A stretch of 7,846 bases of DNA from an uncultured Clostridia bacterium (GCA_937892135.1 CALAUK010000008.1:1-7846), one strand, 5' to 3'; positions 1 to 6,691 are shown, counted from the stretch's first letter. Notes: generated by a model not told the origin, from the sequence alone. Made by a program: numbers and translations.

Positions 1-363
1 GTTGCGGTTCACGCTTTAATGGATGCAATTTTAGGCGCACTTGCCTTAGGCGATATAGGAAAGCATTTTCCCGACACTGATGAAAAGTACAAAGGAGCGG
101 ACAGCGTAGCTCTTCTTGAAAAGGTTATATTAATGGCAGAGGAACTAGGGTATTTTCTTTCAAATGCTGACATAACAATAATTGCCCAGAAGCCAAAGCT
201 TGCGGCATATATCCAAAAAATGCGCGAAAATATTGCAGGCGCGTGCGGAGTTGATATTTCCGATATAAATGTTAAAGCTACTACAACAGAGCACTTAGGC
301 TTTGAGGGCGAAGGCCTCGGAATAAGCGCGCATGCGGTTGTTTTGCTTAGAAAAAACGATTAA
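1..363 (+). CDS. ispF: 2-C-methyl-D-erythritol 2,4-cyclodiphosphate synthase, 3' part
   Basis: IspF cyclises CDP-methylerythritol 2-phosphate to methylerythritol 2,4-cyclodiphosphate in the non-mevalonate isoprenoid pathway, as a cytosolic metal-dependent trimer. The visible 120 residues run in frame from base 1 and cover the family from just before the metal-ligand histidine (His4 here, His42 in the E. coli enzyme) to the C-terminus. Family landmarks are HALMDAILGA (4-13), GDIGKHFPDTD (17-27), ITIIAQKPKL (58-67) and KATTTEHLGFEGEG (92-105), the last being the nucleotide-binding and catalytic stretch. By comparison with the roughly 159-residue E. coli protein, about 38 residues, including the D-x-H metal ligands, lie upstream of the window. 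An internal ATG at 19 is not the start, because homology extends before it. Whether the gene is free-standing or the C-terminal half of an IspDF fusion cannot be decided here. No convincing terminator follows the stop. Confidence 0.95.
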   Translation, partial: VAVHALMDAILGALALGDIGKHFPDTDEKYKGADSVALLEKVILMAEELGYFLSNADITIIAQKPKLAAYIQKMRENIAGACGVDISDINVKATTTEHLGFEGEGLGISAHAVVLLRKND

Positions 364-409
364 CATTTTAAAAGTTTTTGCATATAACTTAAAGTAAAAC
401 AAAAAAAGC

Positions 410-438
410 TTGACAAATGTTTAAAATGAGTTTATAAT
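410..438 (+). promoter_or_regulatory. Sigma-A (sigma-70 type) promoter of the trpBA leader
   Basis: There is a perfect -35 box TTGACA at 410-415 and a perfect -10 box TATAAT at 433-438, separated by exactly 17 bases. Transcription should start near 445, shortly before the T-box leader. A full-consensus promoter fits a unit whose control is by attenuation after initiation and not by an activator. No terminator is evident between ispF and this site, so some read-through from upstream is possible, but it would meet the same riboswitch. Confidence 0.9.
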
Positions 439-663
439 TTTCATATAAACCAAACCGTTGACGAAGAGTAAGTAGGATATGTAAACGTCTGAAAGAGAGA
501 GCCGCAGGCGGTGTGATTGCGGCACAGAAAGCATATTTGAATGGACTTCTGAGGGCACAGCCAAAAAGAAATTTTTCTTGAGTATCTGTGACGTGAGGAT
601 ATACGTTAGTTATCAGGGATATGAAAGTATCTTAAAAGAGCATAAGGCTTTGCCTTATGAATC

Positions 664-694
664 AAGGTGGCACCGCGAGTTAACGCTCGTCCTT
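664..694 (+). promoter_or_regulatory. T-box antiterminator
   Basis: AAGG (664-667) pairs with CCTT (691-694), and GCGAG (675-679) pairs with CTCGT (686-690, last pair G-U). This leaves the seven-base bulge UGGCACC (668-674), the canonical site for the tRNA NCCA end. The 3' arm is the same sequence as the 5' arm of the terminator, so the two folds exclude each other. Uncharged tRNA-Trp would stabilise this form and allow transcription into trpBA. Confidence 0.9.
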
Positions 695-724
695 GACATT
701 ATTATCGTCAGGGGCGGGTTTTTT
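686..724 (+). terminator. T-box intrinsic terminator (attenuator)
   Basis: CTCGTCCTTGAC (686-697) pairs along 12 positions, with several G-U pairs, to GTCAGGGGCGGG (707-718) around a nine-base loop, and six T follow at 719-724. The 5' arm is shared with the antiterminator. When tRNA-Trp is charged, this hairpin should form and stop transcription before the trpB ribosome binding site at about 737-745. Confidence 0.92.
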
Positions 725-753
725 GTTTTCTGGCGAAAAGGAGGTTTTTTAAA

Positions 754-1950
754 GTGTCAAACAGTTTATCAAAAGGAAGATTCGGTGTTCATGGAGGGCA
801 GTATGTTCCTGAAACCCTTATGAATGCGGTGAATGAGCTTGAAAAGGCTTATGATTTTTACAAAAATGACAAAGCTTTTAACGAAGAGCTTACCACGCTT
901 TTAAATGAATATGCGGGAAGACCGTCTCTTTTGTACTACGCTGAAAAGATGACAAAGGATTTAGGCGGCGCAAAAATATATTTAAAAAGAGAAGATTTGA
1001 ATCACACAGGCTCTCATAAGCTAAATAATGTATTAGGTCAGGTGCTTTTGGCAAAGAAAATGGGAAAAACCCGTGTTATTGCTGAAACGGGAGCCGGTCA
1101 GCACGGTGTTGCAACTGCAACTGTTGCGGCGCTTATGGGAATGGAATGCGAAATCTTTATGGGAAAAGAGGACACTGAGCGTCAGGCTCTTAATGTGTAC
1201 AGAATGAGGCTTTTAGGCGCAAAGGTTCACGCTGTAACAAGCGGAACAGCAACCTTAAAGGACGCGGTTTCTGAGACTATGCGCGAATGGACAAAGCGTA
1301 TGCACGATACTCATTATGTTTTAGGTTCTGTTATGGGTCCTTACCCATTTCCTACTATGGTGCGTGATTTTCAGGCGGTTATTTCAAAAGAGATAAAAGA
1401 GCAGATGCTTAAAAAAGAGGGTCGTCTTCCTGATGCAGTTTTAGCCTGCGTAGGCGGAGGCTCTAATGCGATTGGCGCATTCTATCATTTTATAGATGAC
1501 AAAGACGTTCGTCTTATTGGCTGTGAGGCTGCGGGAAGAGGAATAAACACAAAGGAAACTGCGGCAACAATAAATACAGGTAAGCTTGGAATATTCCACG
1601 GAATGAAGTCGTATTTCTGTCAGGACGAATATGGTCAGATTGCGCCTGTTTATTCAATTTCAGCAGGTCTTGACTATCCCGGTATCGGCCCTGAGCATGC
1701 AAATCTTTATGATTTGGGCAGAGCGGAATATGTGCCTGTAACAGATGATGAGGCAGTTAATGCTTTTGAGTATCTTTCAAGAATGGAGGGCATAATTCCC
1801 GCCATAGAAAGCTCGCACGCTGTTGCTCACGCTATAAAATTAGCGCCGACTATGGGTAAAGACAAGATTATGGTTATAAATATTTCAGGCAGAGGAGATA
1901 AAGACTGCGCTGCGATTGCCCGTTACAGAGGGGAGGATATTTCAGAATGA
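754..1950 (+). CDS. trpB: Tryptophan synthase beta chain
   Basis: TrpB is the PLP-dependent subunit that joins indole and L-serine to make L-tryptophan in the cytosolic alpha2-beta2 complex. The 398-residue product has the normal family length. Visible landmarks are GRFGVHGGQYVPETL (8-22), the PLP lysine Lys89 in HTGSHKLNN, the catalytic Glu111 in ETGAGQHG, the PLP phosphate loop CVGGGSNAIG (232-241), Asp307 in GLDYPG, Glu352 in IPAIESSHA, and Ser379 in NISGRGDKD. Lys169 in TLKDA corresponds to the lysine that salt-bridges to the alpha subunit in the Salmonella enzyme. The start is a GTG, chosen because homology begins there and AAAAGGAGGT (736-745) lies about eight bases upstream. The gene sits behind a Trp T-box and overlaps trpA by ATGA. 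No change in any active-site residue was seen, so full beta-reaction activity is expected. Confidence 0.98.
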   Translation: MSNSLSKGRFGVHGGQYVPETLMNAVNELEKAYDFYKNDKAFNEELTTLLNEYAGRPSLLYYAEKMTKDLGGAKIYLKREDLNHTGSHKLNNVLGQVLLAKKMGKTRVIAETGAGQHGVATATVAALMGMECEIFMGKEDTERQALNVYRMRLLGAKVHAVTSGTATLKDAVSETMREWTKRMHDTHYVLGSVMGPYPFPTMVRDFQAVISKEIKEQMLKKEGRLPDAVLACVGGGSNAIGAFYHFIDDKDVRLIGCEAAGRGINTKETAATINTGKLGIFHGMKSYFCQDEYGQIAPVYSISAGLDYPGIGPEHANLYDLGRAEYVPVTDDEAVNAFEYLSRMEGIIPAIESSHAVAHAIKLAPTMGKDKIMVINISGRGDKDCAAIARYRGEDISE

Positions 1951-2702
1951 AAAATGCATTTTTAAACGGAAAGGCTCTTATAGCGTTTATAACATGCGGC
2001 GACCCCGATTTAGAAACAACCAAAGAACTTATAAAAACATTAGATGAAAACGGAGCAGACATAATCGAGCTTGGAATGCCTTTTTCAGACCCCGTTGCAG
2101 AGGGACCTGTAATTCAGAGCGCAAATGTCAGAAGTCTTCAAGGCGGATGTACGACAGACAAGATTTTTGATATGGTTTCTGAGGTGTCAAAGTCCGTTAA
2201 AGCCCCGATTATCCTTACTACCTACACAAATGTTGTTTTTTCCTATGGAATAGAAAGATTTTTCAAAAAAGCTTCGGAAATCGGCATAAAGGGAATTGTG
2301 ATTCCCGATATTCCGTATGAAGAAAAAGAGGAGTTTTCAGTTCCCTGCGAAAAATTCGGAATTGATTATATTTCTGTTGTTGCATCTACTTCCGAAAAGA
2401 GAGTTGAGATGATTGCAAAGGAGTCAAAAGGCTTTGTTTTATGCACTTCAACGCTTGCAGCAGATGAGGAAAGAGAAAAAAGATATATTTTCAATATGGC
2501 AAGGGATATAAGAAAAGTAAGCGATTTGCCTGTGGTTGGAGGAATAGATGTATCTTCGTTTGAGCAGGTTAAAATGCTTTCTCCTATGGTTGACGGAATT
2601 GTGGTAGACACAATGATAGTTGAGCTGGTGGAAAAGTACAAAAAAGATTCTCCAAAATATGTGGCAGAGCTTATAAAAGAATTAAAAGAAATGATAAAAT
2701 AA
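1947..2702 (+). CDS. trpA: Tryptophan synthase alpha chain, divergent phosphate-binding site
   Basis: TrpA normally cleaves indole-3-glycerol phosphate (IGP) to indole and glyceraldehyde 3-phosphate and channels indole to TrpB. The 251-residue TIM-barrel product is clearly in the family: FITCGDPD (14-21), IIELGMPFSDP (39-49) with the general base Glu41, TYTN (92-95), VIPDIPYEE (118-126). Glu52 in AEGPVIQ replaces the usual Asp60, a variant I recall in other Firmicutes. The C-terminal third is odd. Compared by eye with the Salmonella and clostridial patterns, the loop usually read as S-x-x-G-V-T-G is STLAADEE (168-175), the usual GFGIS is GIDVS (199-203), and the usual GSA is DTM (221-223). 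Three phosphate-binding glycines are thus Glu174, Asp201 and Asp221, and the loop-6 Thr is Asp173. Asp48, the predicted contact to TrpB, is kept. The frame is intact and translation is coupled to trpB through ATGA. The family call is firm; IGP lyase activity is doubtful. Confidence 0.93.
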   Translation: MKNAFLNGKALIAFITCGDPDLETTKELIKTLDENGADIIELGMPFSDPVAEGPVIQSANVRSLQGGCTTDKIFDMVSEVSKSVKAPIILTTYTNVVFSYGIERFFKKASEIGIKGIVIPDIPYEEKEEFSVPCEKFGIDYISVVASTSEKRVEMIAKESKGFVLCTSTLAADEEREKRYIFNMARDIRKVSDLPVVGGIDVSSFEQVKMLSPMVDGIVVDTMIVELVEKYKKDSPKYVAELIKELKEMIK

Positions 2703-2732
2703 AAAAAGCACCGCGATTGCGGTGCTTTTTTT
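2701..2732. terminator. Bidirectional intrinsic terminator between trpA and the yaiI-family gene
   Basis: AGCACCGC (2707-2714) pairs perfectly with GCGGTGCT (2719-2726) around a four-base loop, flanked by A7 on the left (2701-2707) and T7 on the right (2726-2732). It therefore works as a hairpin plus T-tract on both strands. The trpA stop codon (2700-2702) overlaps its left flank. The stop codon of the minus-strand gene (2731-2733) overlaps its right flank. One element ends both convergent operons. Confidence 0.93.
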
Positions 2733-3168
2733 ATTCATAAATTAATGTTAAAAGAGCCTTTTTAAAGCTTTCGTCCTGAAGTGCAGTTCTTTTCGGTATT
2801 GGTGAAGGCCTTTTTCCTGCACGTCTGGCCTTTTTAGCCTCGTGTCTGTAAAACAAAAGTCCGTCAATATTTTCTTCTGTGTATAAAAGCCCGTCAGGAT
2901 TTATAACTTTTGCATTTTTAGAAAGTGCCATCGCCGCAAGTCCGTAATCTCCTGTTACAACGATTGCATTTTCGCCCTTTATCATATTAACAATCTTAAA
3001 ATCTGCGCTGTCTGCCCCACGGCTTACAGTAACCGTTTTTGCTCCGTCCCGCAAAATATGATGCGCATCATCGCATACGATAACACATTCTGCATCTGCT
3101 TTTTTGCAAATTTCAACGCAAAGACTCACCACGGGACAGCCGTCTGCATCAATATAAACCGTTCTCAT
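2731..3168 (-). CDS. UPF0178/DUF188 family protein (YaiI/YqxD-like)
   Basis: This 145-residue protein matches the conserved YaiI/YqxD (DUF188) family, which is widespread in bacteria, has a PIN-like fold and has no well-established function. Its landmarks are YIDADGCPV (5-13), with the acidic pair Asp7/Asp9, then GADSADFKI (51-59), VTGDYGLA (71-78), and the basic segment RHEAKKARRAGKRPSP (108-123). The order and length agree with the family. The conserved acidic residues are compatible with a metal-dependent nuclease, but that is inference from the fold. The ATG at 3168-3166 overlaps the glnS stop as ATGA and has only a weak purine tract upstream, so translation is probably coupled to glnS. 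It is the last gene of the gltX-glnS unit and ends at the bidirectional terminator. No signal peptide or membrane segment is seen. Confidence 0.92.
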   Translation of the reverse strand: MRTVYIDADGCPVVSLCVEICKKADAECVIVCDDAHHILRDGAKTVTVSRGADSADFKIVNMIKGENAIVVTGDYGLAAMALSKNAKVINPDGLLYTEENIDGLLFYRHEAKKARRAGKRPSPIPKRTALQDESFKKALLTLIYE

Positions 3169-4826
3169 TTCTTTAAGGTCTTAGAGAAGCTGTCTTTTAA
3201 AGTTACAATTCTGTTCATAACATTTTCGTTGTGAACATCTATGCAAAAATACCCCGTTCTTACAAACTGGAACTTCTCTCCGGGTTTTGCATCTTTTATT
3301 GCTTCTTCAAGCTTTGCACTTTTCTTTACCACAAGAGATTCAGGATTTAAAAAGTCTCTGAAGGTCTTATCCTCGGGGATTGTGTTAGTGTCCTCTATTG
3401 TGAAAAGGTTATTGTAAAGTCTAACTTCCTTGTCAACACAGAAGTCTTTGCTAACCCAGTGGATTGTGCCTTTTACTTTTCTTCCGTCAATTGGATTGTT
3501 GTTTCTTGTTTCAATATCCGCTGAGCACAAAAGCTTTTTAACATTTCCGTCTTCGTCATATATAACTTCATCGCATTTTATTATATACGCGCCCATAAGT
3601 CTTACTTCGCTTCCGGGTTTTAAACGCTTGAACTTCGGAGGAGGGTTGTCTGAAAAGTCATCTCTTTCGATGTAAAGGTGCTTTGTGAATTTAACCTCTC
3701 TTGTGCCTGCGTTTTCGTCCTCGGGGTTGTTTGAAACTGAAAAGCTTTCGCATTTTCCGTCCTCATAGTTTGTGATTTCGACTTCGATGGGGTCCAAAAC
3801 TGCCATTCGGCGGGTTGCTGTTTTATTAAGCTCCTCTCTTATGCAGTGCTCTAAAAATTCGATATCGCAAAGAGATAGCGCCTTTGAAACGCCTGAACGC
3901 TTAACAAATTCAAAAATTGACTCGGGTGAATATCCTCTTCTGCGAAGTCCGCAAAGAGTGGGCATTCTCGGGTCGTCCCAACCATCAACAAGCTTTTCTT
4001 CAACCAAAGCTCTTAAATAACGCTTGCTCATAACGGTGTGAGTAACGTTAAGTCTTGCAAATTCTCTCTGCTTGGGGGGCTTTTCAAAGCCGATATTATC
4101 AATTACCCAGTCGTAAAGAGGGCGGTGATTTTCAAATTCTATTGAACAAAGAGAATGTGTAATTCCCTCTAGTGCATCCTGAATGGGATGAGCAAAATCG
4201 TATAAAGGATAAATGCACCACTTATCACCCTGACGGTGATGGCTAACGTGAAGTATGCGGTAAATAGCAGGGTCTCGCATATTCATATTAGGCGATGCCA
4301 TATCTATTTTTGCTCTTAATGTGCGGCTTCCGTCTTCAAACTCGCCGTTTTTCATTCTTTCAAAAAGACTTAAGTTTTCCTCAACGGAACGGTCGCGGTA
4401 AGGGCTTGGCTTTCCTGGCTCAGTTAATGTTCCGCGGTATTCTCTCATTTCATCTGCTGACAAGTCGCAAACATAAGCCTTGCCGTCTTTTATAAGACGA
4501 ACTGCAAACTCGTAACACTTATCAAAATAATCAGAGCCATAAAAAATATTGTCGGGATATGCTCCAAGCCACTTTAAATCCTCTTCAATAGACTGAACAT
4601 ATTCGTCATCTTCTTTTACGGGGTTTGTGTCATCATAACGAAGATTGAAAAGTCCGCCGTATTTTTTTGCAGTGCTGTAATTTATCCATATTGCTTTTGC
4701 ACTGCCGATATGAAGATATCCGTTGGGCTCGGGCGGGAAACGTGTGTGTATACGCTCGGAAAGTCCGTTTTTAATATCTTCATCAATAATTTCGTGTATA
4801 AAATTGGTGTTTGTGATTTCTTCCAT
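3165..4826 (-). CDS. glnS: Glutaminyl-tRNA synthetase
   Basis: GlnRS is a cytosolic class I synthetase that charges tRNA-Gln directly with glutamine. The 553-residue product has the HIGH-type motif in PPEPNGYLHIGSAKA (31-45, HIGS at 39-42) and the KMSKS-type motif VMSKRY (265-270). It carries the GlnRS-specific stretch SIEFENHRPLYDWVID (228-243), which separates it from GluRS. The C-terminal part (about 340-553) corresponds to the two beta-barrels that bind the anticodon, and ends in TGYFCIDVH (524-532) close to the normal C-terminus. The ATG start at 4826 has TAAGGAGTG (4842-4834 on the minus strand) seven bases upstream, overlapping the gltX stop codon. The gap to gltX is 13 bases, so the two are surely cotranscribed. 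Many Firmicutes make Gln-tRNA through GatCAB; a glnS gene suggests direct charging here, though GatCAB could also exist elsewhere. Confidence 0.97.
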   Translation of the reverse strand: MEEITNTNFIHEIIDEDIKNGLSERIHTRFPPEPNGYLHIGSAKAIWINYSTAKKYGGLFNLRYDDTNPVKEDDEYVQSIEEDLKWLGAYPDNIFYGSDYFDKCYEFAVRLIKDGKAYVCDLSADEMREYRGTLTEPGKPSPYRDRSVEENLSLFERMKNGEFEDGSRTLRAKIDMASPNMNMRDPAIYRILHVSHHRQGDKWCIYPLYDFAHPIQDALEGITHSLCSIEFENHRPLYDWVIDNIGFEKPPKQREFARLNVTHTVMSKRYLRALVEEKLVDGWDDPRMPTLCGLRRRGYSPESIFEFVKRSGVSKALSLCDIEFLEHCIREELNKTATRRMAVLDPIEVEITNYEDGKCESFSVSNNPEDENAGTREVKFTKHLYIERDDFSDNPPPKFKRLKPGSEVRLMGAYIIKCDEVIYDEDGNVKKLLCSADIETRNNNPIDGRKVKGTIHWVSKDFCVDKEVRLYNNLFTIEDTNTIPEDKTFRDFLNPESLVVKKSAKLEEAIKDAKPGEKFQFVRTGYFCIDVHNENVMNRIVTLKDSFSKTLKK

Positions 4827-4839
4827 TTTGTTTCACTCC

Positions 4840-6492
4840 TTAAGCGTTTTTGAGTCTTTCTATAACTGTGTCATACCCTAAAAGCGAGCAAATAGCAAAA
4901 AGGTCAGGCGAATTCTGTCTGCCTGTTATAGCCACTCTTATAACCGTGCTCACATCGGTAACTGAACCTTTAAAGCTTTCGGGATTTTGCTTGTAAGCTT
5001 TCATATCAGTAGTATAACCAAAGCTTTCGGAAAGTGCTTTAACTTTTTCAAACCAGCCGTTCTGGTCATCTTCTGCACTATACACATTTATATATTCTGC
5101 TAAAATCTTCTTTCTTTCATCCGCTGAAATTTTTTCAGGGTATTCTTCTTCATTTACAGAGAATAATTCGTTATAGAAATATGAAACGAAATCTTTTACC
5201 TCGCTCCAGCAGGCAAAGTCTTTTCTGGGCTTTTTGCCGCCTCTGCCTATGGAGAAAAATGCTTTTGCGTACTCTTTGTCTTTAGAGAGAAGAGTGTAGA
5301 ATTCGTTATCATATTCTTTTGACCATGCCAAAACTCCCTCTAAAACTTCTTCGGCACTCATTTTTGCAATAACATTTTTTGAAACGTCATTAAACTTTGC
5401 CAAGTCGAAAAGTGCGCCTGAAGAGCCCATTTTGCTTGTTTTAAAGTCAAACTCTTTGTAGCTTGCCATGGGATTTGCGCTTCTCCACTGCTCGAAGTTG
5501 GAGTTTAAAAGAGTCATAAGATATTCAAGCACGCTGTTTGCAGGATATCCTTTTTCAAAATAGAACTCAAGTGTGCTCTCAGGGTCCTTTCTTTTGCTCA
5601 TTTTACGCTTTGCGCCGGTCTCTTCGTCAAATTTTAAAACCTGTGCTGTGTGAGAAAAGCGGGGTCTTTTAAATCCGCAGGCTGACCATAATTCAACGTG
5701 CCACGGAAGTGTTGAAAGCCACTCCTCGCCTCTTACAACGTCTGTAACTCTCATAAAGTGGTCGTCCACAACATGAGCAAAATGATATGTCGGAATTCCG
5801 TCAGACTTTAACAAAACGAAGTCCTGATTATTTTCGGGGAAAGAAAGATTTCCCTTTATTCCGTCTTTAAAATCAATTTTCTTTTCGGGATTTCCAAGCG
5901 AGCGGAATCTTAAAACAAAGCTTTCGCCGTTTTTGATTTTCTCAATTGCTTCGTCTATATCCATATCGCGGTGAATAGCCCATTTTCCGTAGTAGCCGAA
6001 GTTTTCTTTTTCGCTTTCCTGCTTTTCGTGAGCCAGTTTTAAATCTTCCTCACTGCAAAAACAAGGATACGCTCTTCCGTCTAATACAAGCTTTCTTGCG
6101 ATTATGTGATAAAACTTTGCTCTTTGTCTCTGGCGATATGGGCCATATTTGCCGTTGTCACCTTCGGCTGTTGCGCCCTCGTCAAATTCAAGACCGAATC
6201 TTGAAAAGTATTTTATAATCTTTTCAACGCCACCCTCAACCTTACGCTTGTCGTCTGTATCTTCAATTCTTAAAATAAATGTTCCGCCCGAGGTGTGCGC
6301 AATTCGTTCATCAGATACTGCACCGTAAAGATTGCCTATATGCATAGATCCTGTGGGGCTTGGCGCCATTCTTGTAACCTTTGCTCCCTCTTTTAATCCT
6401 CTTTCGGGGAAAAGCGCCTCAAGGCTTTCGGGAGTGTCGTTTTCTGTTAAATCAGGAAATATTAAATCCGCAAGGACTTTAAGTTTGTTCAT
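4840..6492 (-). CDS. gltX: Glutamyl-tRNA synthetase, long clostridial type
   Basis: GluRS charges tRNA-Glu with glutamate in the cytosol. With the chosen ATG the product has 550 residues. MAPSPTGSMHIGN (42-54) holds the HIGH motif and AKRKMSKRKDPEST (294-307) the KMSKS motif. FILRIEDTD (72-80) and HVVDDHFMRVTDVVRGEEW (240-258) are typical of the family. About 40 residues precede the MAPSPTG segment, whereas standard GluRS begins almost at it; I recall this extension from other clostridial enzymes. The insert CFCSEED (144-150) keeps two cysteines of the zinc site, but the later Tyr-x-x-x-Cys is YYGKW (167-171), so zinc binding is probably lost. The start is set at 6492 because AGAAAGGAAG lies eight bases upstream; a TTG at 6513 would add seven residues but places this ribosome binding site inside the gene. 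A glnS neighbour suggests a discriminating GluRS, which the sequence alone does not prove. Confidence 0.96.
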   Translation of the reverse strand: MNKLKVLADLIFPDLTENDTPESLEALFPERGLKEGAKVTRMAPSPTGSMHIGNLYGAVSDERIAHTSGGTFILRIEDTDDKRKVEGGVEKIIKYFSRFGLEFDEGATAEGDNGKYGPYRQRQRAKFYHIIARKLVLDGRAYPCFCSEEDLKLAHEKQESEKENFGYYGKWAIHRDMDIDEAIEKIKNGESFVLRFRSLGNPEKKIDFKDGIKGNLSFPENNQDFVLLKSDGIPTYHFAHVVDDHFMRVTDVVRGEEWLSTLPWHVELWSACGFKRPRFSHTAQVLKFDEETGAKRKMSKRKDPESTLEFYFEKGYPANSVLEYLMTLLNSNFEQWRSANPMASYKEFDFKTSKMGSSGALFDLAKFNDVSKNVIAKMSAEEVLEGVLAWSKEYDNEFYTLLSKDKEYAKAFFSIGRGGKKPRKDFACWSEVKDFVSYFYNELFSVNEEEYPEKISADERKKILAEYINVYSAEDDQNGWFEKVKALSESFGYTTDMKAYKQNPESFKGSVTDVSTVIRVAITGRQNSPDLFAICSLLGYDTVIERLKNA

Positions 6493-6500
6493 AGAAAAAG

Positions 6501-6508
6501 CTTCCTTT
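6501..6508 (-). promoter_or_regulatory. Ribosome binding site that fixes the gltX start
   Basis: On the minus strand AAAGGAAG ends eight bases before the ATG at 6492-6490. The in-frame TTG at 6513 lies upstream of this site and has no purine-rich sequence at proper spacing (the bases before it read TATAATTATAG), so the ATG is the likely start. Confidence 0.8.
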
Positions 6509-6532
6509 CTCAACTATAATTATATCCAATAT

Positions 6533-6561
6533 ATTCTATCATATTTTTTCAGAATTTGCAA
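6533..6561 (-). promoter_or_regulatory. Probable sigma-A promoter of gltX-glnS-yaiI
   Basis: On the minus strand there is a -35-like TTGCAA (6561-6556), a 17-base spacer, and a -10 box TAGAAT (6538-6533) preceded by TG plus one base (an extended -10). Transcription would start near 6526, leaving a leader of only about 35 bases with no room for a riboswitch. Both boxes are one or two bases off consensus in an AT-rich region, so this is the best candidate but not certain. Confidence 0.6.
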
Positions 6562-6662
6562 TAATTTTATCAAATTATAAAAAGAAAAATTAAATGGAAG
6601 AAAATATGCATATAAATCATCAAAAGAGGCTTTGTATTTTTGGTTAAGATATGAAAATATTC

Positions 6663-6691
6663 TTGACATTTGAGGCGTATTTTGGTATCAT
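6663..6691 (+). promoter_or_regulatory. Sigma-A promoter of the secreted repeat protein gene
   Basis: A perfect -35 box TTGACA (6663-6668) is followed after 17 bases by TATCAT (6686-6691), preceded by TGG, which makes an extended -10. Transcription should start near 6698. The leader of about 70 bases contains two small hairpins: 6705-6711 with 6718-6724, and 6737-6741 with 6747-6751. The ribosome binding site GAAAGAGGG (6752-6760) lies eight bases before the ATG. The strong match suggests a well-expressed gene, as is common for surface proteins. The rest of the 276-base gap (6493-6768) is AT-rich and shows no further gene. Confidence 0.8.

Larger units (their letters stand above)
455..725 (+). 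promoter_or_regulatory. Tryptophan T-box riboswitch (tRNA-Trp sensing leader) of trpBA
   Basis: T-box leaders bind a specific tRNA: stem I reads the anticodon, and the antiterminator bulge tests whether the 3' end is uncharged. Stem I can be folded by eye: lower helix GAAG 463-466 with CTTC 546-549, then ATATG 477-481 with CATAT 532-536, TCTG 488-491 with CAGA 525-528, a purine-rich bulge at 492-500, and GCCGCA 501-506 with TGCGGC 518-523. The specifier is TGG (542-544), the Trp codon, followed by one A before the lower helix as is usual. An 8-bp hairpin at 641-659 precedes the T-box core AAGGTGGCACCGCGA (664-678). The bulge reads UGGC (668-671); its C can pair with G73, the discriminator base of bacterial tRNA-Trp. 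Specifier, bulge and downstream trpB all agree. The middle region (about 560-635) should hold stem II and related elements, which I did not resolve. Confidence 0.95.

Noticed and set aside
364..405. Possible terminator after ispF (A-tract and T-tract near 351-380)
   Set aside because: Only A-T pairs with a long loop can form and there is no GC-rich stem, so I do not call it.
578..823. Open frame of 81 codons on the plus strand upstream of and overlapping the trpB start
   Set aside because: It lies across the T-box stems, antiterminator and terminator, runs into trpB in another frame and resembles no protein. It is a shadow of structured RNA.
2451..2625. Frameshift pair within trpA as a cause of the odd C-terminal motifs
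   Set aside because: I retranslated this stretch. The frame keeps TrpA-like residues on both sides and within it (GFVLCTS, LPVVGGID, VDGIVV), so point substitution is more likely than a compensated frameshift.
2366..2641. Minus-strand open frame of 91 codons inside trpA
   Set aside because: It is antisense to a clear trpA reading frame, has no ribosome binding site and no recognisable protein features.
6493..6513. Seven-codon N-terminal extension of gltX from a TTG at 6513
   Set aside because: The clear ribosome binding site AAAGGAAG lies inside this extension and is spaced correctly for the ATG at 6492.
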